Position numbers and translations under genes: made by a program. A DNA stretch of 64,000 nucleotides from Streptomyces phaeofaciens (GTDB taxonomy: Bacteria > Actinomycetota > Actinomycetes > Streptomycetales > Streptomycetaceae). The notes beneath the pieces were generated by a model. That model worked only from the letters and a program-made list of their open reading frames with translations. It did not search any database and was not told the origin of the DNA. This document shows positions 25,889-34,236 of this stretch, piece by piece (position 1 is the stretch's first letter; each line of letters starts with the position of its first letter). The DNA is taken from NCBI RefSeq assembly GCF_014648915.1, contig NZ_BMSA01000002.1, positions 700,936 to 764,935 on the forward strand. The letters run 5' to 3'.

Positions 25889-26535
25889 AGTTTCTCCTCC
25901 GACGCCTGGACGAACACCGCACCGCTGCCGCTCAGCTCCAGCTGGAACGCCTCTCCGGAACCGCGGCCCACCATGTCCCGCCAGCCCAGCGCCGTCGACA
26001 GTTTGTTGCGGACGTCGCCGTGGTGGGCGACGTACGCCTGCGGGTCGACATGGATCGGGCGCTGCGGGGTGATGGGGATCTCGAAGACACCGCCGTGGGC
26101 CATCACGGCGACCGCGCCGTGGCCCTTCAGCGTCGTGGTGAACAGGCCCTGACCGCTGACCTGGCCCCGGACCATGCCCATGACCCCGCCCTGCGAGCCC
26201 AGGAACATGGTGCCCTGCTGGAGGGTGCCCTCGAAGGCCAGCAGGCGGTCCGCCTCGACGCAGAGGGTGTCCCCGGTGAGCTGGATGACGTGCACGTGGT
26301 GACCGCCGTGCCCGAAGAGGACCGTGCCGCTGCCCTCGACGCTCATCAGGGGCGTGTCCTCGTTGGCGAGCCGCCGCCCGATCATGGACATCACGCCGCC
26401 CTGGCCGCCCTGCATGTTCGGGGTGAAGGACACCTCGCCGCGGTACGCCAGCATGGCGCCGCGCTGACTGAACAGCCGCTGGCCGGGCACCACCGTGGCC
26501 TCGACCATCTTGGAGTTGATCTCGCGGAAGGTCAT
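25885..26535 (-). CDS. AIM24-family protein (second of three)
   Basis: 216 residues, a single AIM24 beta-sandwich domain. It has the family's recurrent strand-turn pattern, for example VVPGQRLFSQRGAMLAYRGEVSF, VEGSGTVLFGHGGHHVHVIQL and GEAFQLELSGSGAVFVQAS. No signal peptide or membrane segment. It lies between two homologues in a tightly packed operon, 1 bp after the first gene and overlapping the third, which implies one protein assembly of three related subunits. Function unknown. Confidence 0.9.
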   Translation of the reverse strand: MTFREINSKMVEATVVPGQRLFSQRGAMLAYRGEVSFTPNMQGGQGGVMSMIGRRLANEDTPLMSVEGSGTVLFGHGGHHVHVIQLTGDTLCVEADRLLAFEGTLQQGTMFLGSQGGVMGMVRGQVSGQGLFTTTLKGHGAVAVMAHGGVFEIPITPQRPIHVDPQAYVAHHGDVRNKLSTALGWRDMVGRGSGEAFQLELSGSGAVFVQASEEKL

Positions 26536-26536
26536 G

Positions 26537-27169
26537 TCACACGTCCCCCGCGATCGTGTTGCGCTCGCTCGGCTGGACGTACACCAGGCCGTCCCCCTCG
26601 AACCGGATCTGGAAGGCCTCGCCGCCGCCCTCGCCCAGGAGTGTGCGGAACGTCACCCCGGACTGGAAGGACTGCCGGACGTTGCCCTGGTGCGCGATGT
26701 ACGCGCCGGGGTCGACGGTCAGCGGGTACTGCGGGCTGACCCGCAGCACGACGGCCGGCCCGTCGGAGGTGAGGGCCGCCTGGCCGTGCCCCTCGACGGT
26801 CGTCGTGAACAGACCGTTGCCCTGGGTCGCCCCGCGCAGCCCGGTGAAACTCGTCCCCGTCCGCAGGCCCGCCTCGGTCGCGAGCAGATTGCTCGACTCC
26901 ACGTACAGCTTGTCCCCCTGGAGACGGACGAGATTGATCTCCGAGGCGCGGTCGGCGAACCAGCACGTGCCCTGTCCTGTCACCTCCATCACGGTCATCT
27001 GCTCGCCGGTGAGCCGCCGGGTCACCATCCCCCGGATGCCCTCACCGCCGCCACTGAGCTTCTTGAAGGTCATCTGACCGTCGTACGCGACCATCGAGCC
27101 GTTCTTCGCCTTCACGGCGTCCCCGGTCATGTCGACGGCGAGCACCTTGCTGCCTTGCAGTCGGAACAT
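26537..27169 (-). CDS. AIM24-family protein (first of three)
   Basis: A protein of about 210 residues with one AIM24 domain. It begins MFRLQGSKVLAVDMTGD if the ATG at 27169 is used; an in-frame ATG at 27220 would add 17 Pro/Thr/Ala-rich residues. No clear ribosome-binding site precedes either, and TACCTT lies about 20 bp before 27169, so a short-leader message is possible. Homologous strands include MVAYDGQMTFKKLSGGG, VTGQGTCWFADRASEIN and GGEAFQIRFEGDGLVYVQ. Leads the three-gene operon. Confidence 0.85.
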   Translation of the reverse strand: MFRLQGSKVLAVDMTGDAVKAKNGSMVAYDGQMTFKKLSGGGEGIRGMVTRRLTGEQMTVMEVTGQGTCWFADRASEINLVRLQGDKLYVESSNLLATEAGLRTGTSFTGLRGATQGNGLFTTTVEGHGQAALTSDGPAVVLRVSPQYPLTVDPGAYIAHQGNVRQSFQSGVTFRTLLGEGGGEAFQIRFEGDGLVYVQPSERNTIAGDV

Positions 27170-27340
27170 CGCCACGCTGCGAAAGGTAGCGGTCGCCGGG
27201 GTGGAGGGAACAGGGCCCATGGGTGGATTCCGACCCTGACGGCACCCCTAGGGGGACCGTTTGCCACAATGGGCGCACGCTTGTGCGCGCGTTCACAAGT
27301 CGCCCCGCCAACGACGCCGAACTTCCCGAAGGTGACCCCC

Positions 27341-27694
27341 GTGGACCTGAAGACAGCCTCCGCCCTCCGCCGCCTGCGCCTGGTCTCCGCCCCCGAGGCC
27401 GTGTCCTTCCTGCTGCTGCTCGTCTGCTCGGTGCTGAAGCGGACCACGGACTTCAACGCAGTGCCCGTGATGGGCATGCTCCACGGCGTGCTGTTCGTCC
27501 TCTACGTGCTCTTCTGGGCGGACGCCTGGAACCGCGCGAAGTGGTCGCCGAAGACCGCGGCCCTCTACTTCGTGCTCTCCGTCCTGCCGACCGGCGGCTT
27601 CTTCGCCGAGCGCAGGCTGCGCCGTGAGGCCGAGAACGCCGTCGACGCCGCCATCGCCTCCCGCGCCCGCAAGGAAGGGGCCGTCAGCGCATGA
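27341..27694 (+). CDS. DUF3817 small membrane protein
   Basis: 117 residues with three predicted membrane segments (about 15-32, 45-62 and 72-90). The family pattern is visible: [16 protein letters not shown], the [19 protein letters not shown] motif and [12 protein letters not shown] at the cytoplasmic C-terminus. The GTG at 27341 has AAGGTGA upstream; another in-frame GTG lies at 27332. Its stop overlaps the ATG of the thiamine-binding gene by 4 bp. A second DUF3817 gene lies at 34237-34575. Function of the family is unknown. Confidence 0.88.
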   Translation: MDLKTASALRRLRLVSAPEAVSFLLLLVCSVLKRTTDFNAVPVMGMLHGVLFVLYVLFWADAWNRAKWSPKTAALYFVLSVLPTGGFFAERRLRREAENAVDAAIASRARKEGAVSA

Positions 27695-27984
27695 TCGTCG
27701 CCTTCTCGGTCACCCCGCTGGGCGTCGGCGAGGACGTCGGCGAGTACGTCGCCGACGCCGTCCGGGTCGTCCGCGAGTCCGGCCTGCCGAACCGCACCGA
27801 CGCCATGTTCACCTCGGTCGAGGGCGAGTGGGACGAGGTCATGGACGTCGTCCGGCGCGCCGTCGCCGCCGTGGAGCAACGCGCGCCCCGGGTCTCCCTG
27901 GTCCTCAAGGCGGACATCCGCCCCGGCGTCACGGACGGGCTGACGTCCAAGGTGGAGACGGTGGAGCGGTACCTGGGGGAGTAG
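27691..27984 (+). CDS. MTH1187-family thiamine-binding protein
   Basis: A 97-residue protein of the MTH1187/YkoF-like ferredoxin-fold family, some members of which bind thiamine or its hydroxymethylpyrimidine moiety. Conserved elements are [13 protein letters not shown] at the N-terminus, the middle [23 protein letters not shown], and [12 protein letters not shown], the family's closing strand. Translationally coupled to the DUF3817 gene. It is probably cytoplasmic; a transport or sensing role is inference. Confidence 0.9.
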   Translation: MIVAFSVTPLGVGEDVGEYVADAVRVVRESGLPNRTDAMFTSVEGEWDEVMDVVRRAVAAVEQRAPRVSLVLKADIRPGVTDGLTSKVETVERYLGE

Positions 27985-28012
27985 GCCGCACGCCGCGTGT
28001 CCCACCGGAGTC

Positions 28013-28718
28013 CGCGCACCGGGCGCAGCCCCGGCCGCGCGTCTCACCGGCGCGCGGACGCCCGCCGCAGGTACTGCCGCACCGCCCGCTGGGCCACCGG
28101 GCCCAGCTCCTCCAGCGCGGCGACCAGCAGGCCCAGCTGCTCCAGGGCGTCCAGCGCGGCCGTGGCCCCGGCGGCGTCGACGCCTTCGTACAGCTCGATG
28201 CCGACGAAGGACGCCGCCACCGCCCGGGCCAGGCCCGACGGATCGGTGAACTCGCCGAACGGGGTGCCTTCGAGCACCCGGTCCAGGACCTTCTCGATCT
28301 CCACGATCCACAGGTCGAGACCGGCGGCCGTGGCCGGGCCGAGCGCCTCGTGCGTCTGCGCGCCGGCCAGCAGCTGGCCCAGCAGCATGACGTGACCGCC
28401 GGCCCGCTCCTGCGTGTGGATCTCACGCCCCAGGGCGAGGAGTTCGGCCAGGGAGGCCACCTCGTCGAAGCGGGCACGGTACGGGGAGACCGTGCGCTCG
28501 GCCCCGTAGCGGCAGGCCGCCGCGAGGAGTTCGTCGACCGAGCCGAAGTGGTAGAAGACCAGCGCCTGGTTCACCCCGGCGGCCGCGGCGACGGTCCGGG
28601 CCGAGGTCTTGGCGATGCCCTGCTCGGCGAGCGTCCGCAGGGCCCCCTCCAGGAGCCGGGTCTTGGTGTCCGTGCTCACGCGCGTGCCTCCTCGCGCACC
28701 GGGCGCAGTCCCGGCCGC
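28013..28718. repeat. 26-bp direct repeat flanking a TetR gene (28013-28038 and 28693-28718)
   Basis: The two copies, 680 bp apart, differ at one base and begin CGCGCACCGGGCGCAG. The right copy codes for the C-terminal RPGLRPVR of the DUF4166 protein. The left copy lies just past the tetR stop, and translated in the corresponding frame gives RPGLRPVR too. The tetR gene (28044-28679) is almost exactly bracketed, which suggests it was inserted or duplicated between copies of the 3' end of the DUF4166 gene. Confidence 0.6.
28044..28679 (-). CDS. TetR-family transcriptional regulator
   Basis: 211 residues. The N-terminal HTH is canonical: TRLLEGALRTLAEQGIAKTSARTVAAAAGVNQALVFYHFGSVDELLAAACRYG (given here in pieces of the standard helix 1-3 layout around residues 6-55). 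The C-terminal ligand domain is all-helical and hydrophobic. It is the last gene of a leftward operon and overlaps the DUF4166 stop region by 4 bp. Two near-identical palindromes lie ahead of that operon (30132-30190), so it most likely represses its own operon and perhaps the divergent protease gene. Confidence 0.93.
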   Translation of the reverse strand: MSTDTKTRLLEGALRTLAEQGIAKTSARTVAAAAGVNQALVFYHFGSVDELLAAACRYGAERTVSPYRARFDEVASLAELLALGREIHTQERAGGHVMLLGQLLAGAQTHEALGPATAAGLDLWIVEIEKVLDRVLEGTPFGEFTDPSGLARAVAASFVGIELYEGVDAAGATAALDALEQLGLLVAALEELGPVAQRAVRQYLRRASARR

Positions 28719-29356
28719 ACCCCCTGGTCGCGGACGTCCGTGTAGGTCGCGGTGAAGGAACCCTCGTAGCCGAAGAGCGGGCCGAAGCGGCGGTTCACCA
28801 CCCGCACCCGGATGCGGAACCGGTCCGCCCGGTCGTCGTACGACTCCCGTACCTCCGCCCGAGCCCCGATCAGCTCGGGCACGCGCACGTCCACCGGCCC
28901 CTCCCGGAAGCGGTGCTCGCCGGAGCGGATCAGCAGGGAGCCGTCCGGCTCGGCGGTGAACCGCAGGTCCGTGGCGAGGTGCTGATGGGTGCCCAGATAG
29001 TCGAGGACCCGGTCGCCCCGGGGGCCCAGCACCATCTGGGCGTCGAACCGGCGCGGGCCGTCGGGCAGGTCGAAGGTACGCACGAAGCTCACCGTCTCAC
29101 GGCCGAAGCCGTCGGTGTACGGAACGTTCTCGATCACGAAGGGAACGTTCCGTCCCGCGCGCGGGAGCAGGATGTTGCGGGTCGCCCCGAGCGCCAGGAA
29201 CGGCCGGACCCAGGCCCCGCCGTGCCAGATCGTCTCCATCACGCCGCGCCCCGTGCACGCCTCGCCGCTCGCCAGGCCCACCGAGAACCGGCGCCGCAGC
29301 CGGGGGTGCAGCCGGTCGAACCCGTCCCCCATCGCCGTACGGAAGATCGAGGTCAC
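28676..29356 (-). CDS. DUF4166-domain protein
   Basis: 226 residues. It opens with FRTAMGDGFDRLHPRLRRRFSVG, the DUF4166 hallmark, followed by FGRETVSFVRTFDLPDGPRRFDAQMVLG and a beta-rich C-terminal half (RVVNRRFGPLFGYEGSFTATY). DUF4166 domains are often fused to or encoded beside short-chain dehydrogenases or polyketide-cyclase-like proteins; the function is unknown. The GTG start overlaps the upstream gene's stop (GTGA), and its own stop overlaps the tetR start. It appears soluble. Confidence 0.85.
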   Translation of the reverse strand: MTSIFRTAMGDGFDRLHPRLRRRFSVGLASGEACTGRGVMETIWHGGAWVRPFLALGATRNILLPRAGRNVPFVIENVPYTDGFGRETVSFVRTFDLPDGPRRFDAQMVLGPRGDRVLDYLGTHQHLATDLRFTAEPDGSLLIRSGEHRFREGPVDVRVPELIGARAEVRESYDDRADRFRIRVRVVNRRFGPLFGYEGSFTATYTDVRDQGVRPGLRPVREEARA

Positions 29357-30105
29357 CGCGGGTTCTCCAGGGCGCGCAGCACGCGCGGCGCCCGTGCGGG
29401 GGTCACCGGCCCGCGCAGACAGCGGCGGGCCGCGGGGGTGTGGGCGAGGGGCGGCGCGCAGAGGGCCACGCAGACCACCACGCTCAGCAGCAGCGGGCAC
29501 AGGTACGCCAGCGACGCCGCGAGCGCCCCGAACAGCGGCAGGACGGGGCCGATGCCCAGCCAGGCGACGGCGACCACGACCGCACACGCACGTACCGCCA
29601 GTTCCACCAGCCAGTTGGCCAGGGCGCGCTCGGGGGTGATGTCCCGCTCCAGCCACAGCCGCAGCCGGTCGAAGGACCAGGCGGTCGCCCAGCCCATCAG
29701 CGGGCGCAGGAACAGCCGGTCGACGAGCGCGCCGAAGGCGCCCCAGCGGGGGCGGTAGTCGTAGCCGGTGAGGAAACGGACCCCGTCGCCGTCCGGGACG
29801 TAGCGCCAGTAGCCGCTGCCCTCCGCGAGCAGGGACAGGGGGTGCGGGCAGGCGAAGCGCAGGGCGGAGGTGCGGGTGCCGTCCGGGCGTTCCCGCTCGC
29901 CGGCCGCCACGCCTGTCCCGGCGAGGGTCAGGAACGGCAGCACGCGCGTGGCGTAGCGGAAGCGCTGCGGTGCGCCTTCCGCGCGCGGGAGATAGGCGAT
30001 CTCGGTGAATCTCAGGTCCCAACGGCCGTGCAGGGCCGGGTCCTGAGTGCGTGTCCACACCTCGTCCAGGTCGGCGCGGATCCGCGCCTCGATGTAGAGC
30101 CCCAT
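29353..30105 (-). CDS. SRPBCC-like membrane protein of unknown function
   Basis: 250 residues. The N-terminal ~140 resemble a START/SRPBCC lipid- or polyketide-binding domain (MGLYIEARIRADLDEVWTRTQDPALHGRWD). The C-terminal half has two or three membrane helices (ALANWLVELAVRACAVVVAVAW, LFGALAASLAYLCPLLLSVVV) and ends basic. The start at 30105 is supported by GGGGGA six bases upstream. First gene of the TetR-regulated operon; the pairing with DUF4166 suggests handling of a small hydrophobic molecule at the membrane, which is inference. Confidence 0.82.
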   Translation of the reverse strand: MGLYIEARIRADLDEVWTRTQDPALHGRWDLRFTEIAYLPRAEGAPQRFRYATRVLPFLTLAGTGVAAGERERPDGTRTSALRFACPHPLSLLAEGSGYWRYVPDGDGVRFLTGYDYRPRWGAFGALVDRLFLRPLMGWATAWSFDRLRLWLERDITPERALANWLVELAVRACAVVVAVAWLGIGPVLPLFGALAASLAYLCPLLLSVVVCVALCAPPLAHTPAARRCLRGPVTPARAPRVLRALENPR

Positions 30106-30131
30106 GCCAATCCCCCATGTCGGGCCGGTGT

Positions 30132-30190
30132 TTGAGCGATCGCTCAACTGGTCCGTGGGGGACGGTACACCTGTTTGAGCGGTCGCTCAA
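30132..30190. promoter_or_regulatory. Two TetR-type operator palindromes
   Basis: TTGAGCGATCGCTCAA (30132-30147) is a perfect 16-bp palindrome. TTGAGCGGTCGCTCAA (30175-30190) is the same with one central change. Their centres are 43 bp apart, close to four helical turns. They lie 27 bp upstream of the leftward SRPBCC-DUF4166-tetR operon and about 100 bp upstream of the rightward protease gene, so one repressor could control both directions. Confidence 0.8.
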
Positions 30191-30287
30191 TGAGGCGACA
30201 GAGTGAGGGGTTTCGGGCCGCTCGGGGCGGTGAATGTCTCCCCGGATCGATCACAGGCGAATGGCCGGGTGTTCAGCGGGAGGATGC

Positions 30288-31307
30288 GTGACAGGGTGGC
30301 GTGGGCCGGGACTCCCCGGCAGGGCGGCCGGGGCGTTCGTACTGACGGCACTGCTGTCCGTCCCCGGCACGGGAGGCATCGGCGGGGCGCCCGGGTGCGG
30401 GCTCGCCCGGGGCGACCTCACCGTCGACGACCTGCCCACGGGATCCTCGGTGACCCGCTGCGCCGCCGTCGGCCGTCTCGTCACCCGTGAGGGCGTCGGC
30501 GTCGCCGTCCCCGAACCCGGCACCACGGTGAGCGTCGAGGCGCTGACCGTGGACGGCTCCGCCCACGGCCTCACCGTGCGGGTCGCCGCCGACGGCACGG
30601 TCTCCTACGACGGCGACCACGCCGGTCACGAAGAGCGCACCGGCCGCATCGGCCGGGCCGGCGCCCCGGCGGGCGCGGGCGGCAGCCGCGCCGACTCGCC
30701 CGGCCCCTGCACCGACACGGCCTTCACCACCGCGGACCGCAAGGAGTACAACACCTACGACTGGTTCCTCGGCGACGGCCCGCAGCCCGGCGGCGTCACC
30801 CCCGCCGAGGCCCGTCGGGCCTTCGAGGACGCCATCGCCACCATCACCGGCAGCCGCAACGACTGCGGCTTCGGCGACAGCGTCATGGCCAAGGCGCGGT
30901 ACGTGGCCACGACCCACCACGAGGCCGACGTCGACAGCGAGGCCCGCTGCACCACCCGCGACGGACTGAACGTCTGGGACGCGGGCGACCTCAGCAGCAG
31001 CGTCGTCGCCACCACCTGCTCCTGGAGCCACCCCGTGCCCGGCCCCCGCCCCGACCAGCTGATCGAGGCCGACGTCCGCTTCAACATCCGCGACTACCGC
31101 TTCACCAACCAGCCCACCAGCGACTCCTGCGACAACGCCTACGACATCCGCAGCGTCGCCACGCACGAGGCCGGCCATGTCTTCGGCCTGGGCCACGCGG
31201 GCCCCGGCCACGGCAACCTCACCATGTACGCGAACTCCTACGCCTGCTCCACCAGCGCCCGCACCCTCGGCAAGGGCGACGTCCTCGGACTGCGCGACCT
31301 GTACTGA
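30288..31307 (+). CDS. Secreted metzincin-type (matrixin-like) zinc metalloprotease
   Basis: 339 residues from a GTG behind GGGAGG. Residues 1-35 form a signal peptide (AAGAFVLTALLSVPG). Residues ~36-130 are a propeptide-like beta domain; the C-terminal ~200 residues are the catalytic domain. The zinc motif HEAGHVFGLGH (His293, Glu294, His297, His303) is a full HExxHxxGxxH, and a Met lies a few residues after it in LTMYANSY as a Met-turn candidate. Many Cys residues suggest disulfides. It is divergent from a TetR-controlled operon. Confidence 0.9.
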   Translation: MTGWRGPGLPGRAAGAFVLTALLSVPGTGGIGGAPGCGLARGDLTVDDLPTGSSVTRCAAVGRLVTREGVGVAVPEPGTTVSVEALTVDGSAHGLTVRVAADGTVSYDGDHAGHEERTGRIGRAGAPAGAGGSRADSPGPCTDTAFTTADRKEYNTYDWFLGDGPQPGGVTPAEARRAFEDAIATITGSRNDCGFGDSVMAKARYVATTHHEADVDSEARCTTRDGLNVWDAGDLSSSVVATTCSWSHPVPGPRPDQLIEADVRFNIRDYRFTNQPTSDSCDNAYDIRSVATHEAGHVFGLGHAGPGHGNLTMYANSYACSTSARTLGKGDVLGLRDLY

Positions 31308-31316
31308 CCGGCCGGC

Positions 31317-32306
31317 TCAGGCGGTGCCGCCCGCCACGAGCGCCATCCCCAGCGGCGTCCGCTCGTACAGCACCTGGTGGCCGTAGCGCCGCGCGACGAG
31401 CAGCCCGGCGTCCCGCAGCAGCGTCAGATGCGCGGAGACGGACGACGGCGCGAGGCCCAGGCGGTGCGCGACGGCGACGGTGCCGGCCGGTTCGTCGAGC
31501 GCGGCCAGCACCGCGGCCCGCCCGCGCCCCAGCAGCCGTACGAGCACCTCGGGCGTCGCCCGGCCGTCGGGCTCGGCCCACAGCCCGCCGATGCCGCGCG
31601 CCGGATAGACGAGCGTCGGCTGCCACGGCGGGTCGAAGGTGCTCAGGACGTCCGGCCAGATGAACACGCTCGGCACCAGCACCAGGCCCTGCCCGTCCAG
31701 CCGCCGCTCGTGCTCGCCCCGGAACTCGACGGTCAGCGTCCCGGCCTGCCAGCCGCACCGCCGGCTGATCTCCGGCAGCAGCCCGCCGAGCCCCACCTCG
31801 GCCAGCCGGCGCGAGTGGAACGCCACGTCCGCCTCCAGCAGGGTGCGCAGCCGGGGCCAGTCCGGCGCCACGAGGGTGCGCCAGATCTCCTCCAGGGTGT
31901 CCGACAGCTCCCGGACCATCCCGGCCGGATCCCGCAGCCATCTCCGCCCCCGCGCCGAGCCGAGGGCGCCCGGTGTGTCGGCGAGCGACTGGGCGGTGTC
32001 CGCGCGCGCCGCCCGCGGATCGCTCGCCCGCACGGCGGCGATCTCCTCCTCGAAGGAGGCGGCCGGACCGATCGGCGGCGGGCAGAGCCAGTCGGGCGTG
32101 TGGCCCCGGCGCGGCATCAGCAGCCACAGCCCCGTCAGGTCCAGCCCCGCCGCCACCGCGCCCATGCGGCGCAGCCAGGGCGCGTGATAGCCGTGCCGGT
32201 CGGGCCGCTTGAGCATCCGCACCACCTCCTGCGTCTCCCACAGAGGGGACACGGCGAACCGGCAGCGCAGGAAGTCGTCCTCGCCGAAGTGCAGACGCGA
32301 GGGCAT
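31317..32306 (-). CDS. ArsR-like winged-helix regulator (DUF5937-type)
   Basis: 329 residues. The HTH is at the C-terminus, around residues 255-310: RAAVLAALDEPAGTVAVAHRLGLAPSSVSAHLTLLRDAGLL, where the recognition helix PSSVSAHLTLLRDA is typical of ArsR proteins, followed by a wing with RYGHQVLYERT. The large N-terminal part (MPSRLHFGEDDFLRCRFAVSPLWETQEVVRML) is the domain seen in many Streptomyces regulators of MFS transporters. It is divergent from an MFS gene, its likely target. The stop is 9 bp from the protease stop. Confidence 0.9.
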   Translation of the reverse strand: MPSRLHFGEDDFLRCRFAVSPLWETQEVVRMLKRPDRHGYHAPWLRRMGAVAAGLDLTGLWLLMPRRGHTPDWLCPPPIGPAASFEEEIAAVRASDPRAARADTAQSLADTPGALGSARGRRWLRDPAGMVRELSDTLEEIWRTLVAPDWPRLRTLLEADVAFHSRRLAEVGLGGLLPEISRRCGWQAGTLTVEFRGEHERRLDGQGLVLVPSVFIWPDVLSTFDPPWQPTLVYPARGIGGLWAEPDGRATPEVLVRLLGRGRAAVLAALDEPAGTVAVAHRLGLAPSSVSAHLTLLRDAGLLVARRYGHQVLYERTPLGMALVAGGTA

Positions 32307-32352
32307 GGGACCTACCGGGGGGAGGAGGGGGCTCCCGGACGGCGGGCGCGCC

Positions 32353-32388
32353 CGGAACATTCGGCTGTGCCCGAAACTATAGGTTCCG
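32353..32388. promoter_or_regulatory. Nested inverted repeat in the divergent regulator/MFS promoter
   Basis: Outer arms CGGAAC (32353-32358) and GTTCCG (32383-32388); inner arms TTCGG (32360-32364) and CCGAA (32371-32375). ACTATAGGTT between them (around 32376-32385) could be part of a -10 element for the MFS gene. Position between the regulator gene and its divergent transporter makes it the best operator candidate. Confidence 0.5.
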
Positions 32389-32415
32389 CGGCCCGCGCCG
32401 AGCACGCTGCCCGTC

Positions 32416-33672
32416 ATGCCAGAGGTCATGACCACCACCCCGCAGGCGCCCCCTTCCGGGTACGCCCGCGTGCTCGCCGTCCCCGAGTTCCGGGCCGTGC
32501 TCGCCGCCCACACGCTCTCCCTGCTCGGCGTGATCGTCGCCGAGATCGCCCTGTCCGTCCTCGTCTACGACCTCACGGGCTCGCCCCTCATGAGCGCGCT
32601 CACCTTCGCCCTGGGCTTCCTGCCCTACGTCGTCGGCGGCACCCTGCTCGCGGGCGTCGCCGACCGCCGGCCGGCCCGGCGGGTGCTCGTGACCTGCGAC
32701 CTGGTGTGCGCGGTGTGCGTCGTACCGATGACCCTGCCGGGCGCGCCGCTGGCCGTCCTGCTCGCCCTGCGCTGCGCCCTCGCCGTCGTCTCGCCGGTGT
32801 TCGCCGGCACCCGGATGGCGACGCTCACCGACATCCTCGGCGACGGCGACCTGTTCGTCCTCGGCCGCTCCCTGCTGCGGATCGTCTCGCAGAGCGCGCT
32901 CCTGACCGGCTACGGTCTCGGCGGCCTGCTGCTCACGGCCGCCTCCCCGCGCCAGGCCCTGCTCGTGACCGTCACCACCTTCCTCGCCTCCGCCGCCGTC
33001 CTGCGGCTGGGCACCCGCCGGCGCCCGGCCCGCGCCCGGGACGGCGGCACCCTGGTCGGGGACTCGCTCAAGGGCGCCCGGCTGGTGCTCGCCGACCGGC
33101 GGGTGCGGGTGCTGCTCCTGCTCACCTGGATCCCGCCGGTGTTCGCGGTCGCGCCGGAGGCCCTCGCGGCGCCCTACGCCCACGACCTCGGCGCCGGACC
33201 GCTCGCCCTCGGCCTGCTGATGTGCGCGCTGCCGGTCGGCACGGTCGCGGGCGAGCTGTACGCGGGGTCCCGGCTGCGCCCCGCCATCCGCGAGCGCGTC
33301 GCCCTGCCGCTGGTCTGCGTGACCCTGCTGCCCTACCTCGGCTACGCCCTGCGCCCCGGCCTCGCCGTCTCCCTCCTGCTCCTGGTCGTCTCGGGCGCCG
33401 GGGCGGCGTACACCCTCGGACTCGACCAGTGGTTCGTCCGGGCCGTGCCGGAGGAACTGCGCGGCCGGGCGATGACGTTGCTCACCGCCGGGCTCATGAC
33501 CTTCCAGGGCGTCGGGATGGCGCTGGCCGGGGTCGCGGCGGAGCTGATGGGGGTGCGGGCGGCGGTCGTTGGGGCCGGACTGCTGGGGACCGTGTGCTGT
33601 GTGCTGCTCGCCGTGGAGGCCCGGCGGACCGAAAGCCGAGACGGGGCTGCCCAGGATATGACCGGCGGGTAG
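32416..33672 (+). CDS. MFS transporter, probable drug exporter
   Basis: 418 residues with 10-12 membrane helices. The first cytoplasmic loop contains LLAGVADRRPARRVLV, the MFS motif A variant of the DHA3-type exporters. The start could be ATG 32416 or ATG 32428; the second has a close purine stretch. It is divergent from an ArsR-like regulator, a pairing common for exporters induced by their substrate. Substrate unknown. The downstream marR gene follows after 11 bp and may be cotranscribed. Confidence 0.9.
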   Translation: MPEVMTTTPQAPPSGYARVLAVPEFRAVLAAHTLSLLGVIVAEIALSVLVYDLTGSPLMSALTFALGFLPYVVGGTLLAGVADRRPARRVLVTCDLVCAVCVVPMTLPGAPLAVLLALRCALAVVSPVFAGTRMATLTDILGDGDLFVLGRSLLRIVSQSALLTGYGLGGLLLTAASPRQALLVTVTTFLASAAVLRLGTRRRPARARDGGTLVGDSLKGARLVLADRRVRVLLLLTWIPPVFAVAPEALAAPYAHDLGAGPLALGLLMCALPVGTVAGELYAGSRLRPAIRERVALPLVCVTLLPYLGYALRPGLAVSLLLLVVSGAGAAYTLGLDQWFVRAVPEELRGRAMTLLTAGLMTFQGVGMALAGVAAELMGVRAAVVGAGLLGTVCCVLLAVEARRTESRDGAAQDMTGG

Positions 33673-33683
33673 GGTCTGGTGCC

Positions 33684-34193
33684 GTGCCGAAGCCGCTCAG
33701 CCTCCCTTTCGACCCCATCGCCCGCGCCGACGAGCTCTGGAAGCAGCGCTGGGGCAGCGTGCCCTCCATGGCCGCGATCACCTCGATCATGCGCGCCCAC
33801 CAGATCCTGCTCGCCGAGGTGGACGCGGTGGTCAAGCCGTACGGGCTGACGTTCGCCCGTTACGAGGCGCTGGTGCTGCTGACCTTCTCCAAGGAGGGCG
33901 AGCTGACCATGTCGAAGATCGGCGAGCGGCTCCAGGTGCACCCCACGTCGGTGACGAACACCGTCGACCGTCTGGTGCGCTCCGGCCTGGTCGACAAGCG
34001 GCCCAACCCCAACGACGGCCGTGGCACCCTCGCCGTCATCACGGACAAGGGCCGCGAGGTCGTCGAGGCCGCCACCGGCGATCTGATGGCGATGGACTTC
34101 GGGCTGGGGGCGTACGACGCGGAGGAGTGCGCGGAGATCTTCGCGATGCTGCGGCCGCTGCGGGTCGCGGCACACGACTTCGAGGACGAGTGA
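33684..34193 (+). CDS. MarR-family transcriptional regulator
   Basis: 169 residues from GTG. The winged helix is at about residues 60-115: LTMSKIGERLQVHPTSVTNTVDRLVRSGLVDKRPNPNDGRGTLAVIT (shown in overlapping pieces of the standard MarR DNA-binding layout). It starts 11 bp after the MFS stop and is followed 43 bp later by a DUF3817 gene. In this family the target is usually a nearby gene, so the icmA palindromes at 34638-34694 or the MFS gene are possible targets; neither is shown. Confidence 0.92.
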   Translation: MPKPLSLPFDPIARADELWKQRWGSVPSMAAITSIMRAHQILLAEVDAVVKPYGLTFARYEALVLLTFSKEGELTMSKIGERLQVHPTSVTNTVDRLVRSGLVDKRPNPNDGRGTLAVITDKGREVVEAATGDLMAMDFGLGAYDAEECAEIFAMLRPLRVAAHDFEDE

Positions 34194-34236
34194 CCCGGTC
34201 CAAGATCTACCGGAACGGGCCGTTACGCTCGACGGC

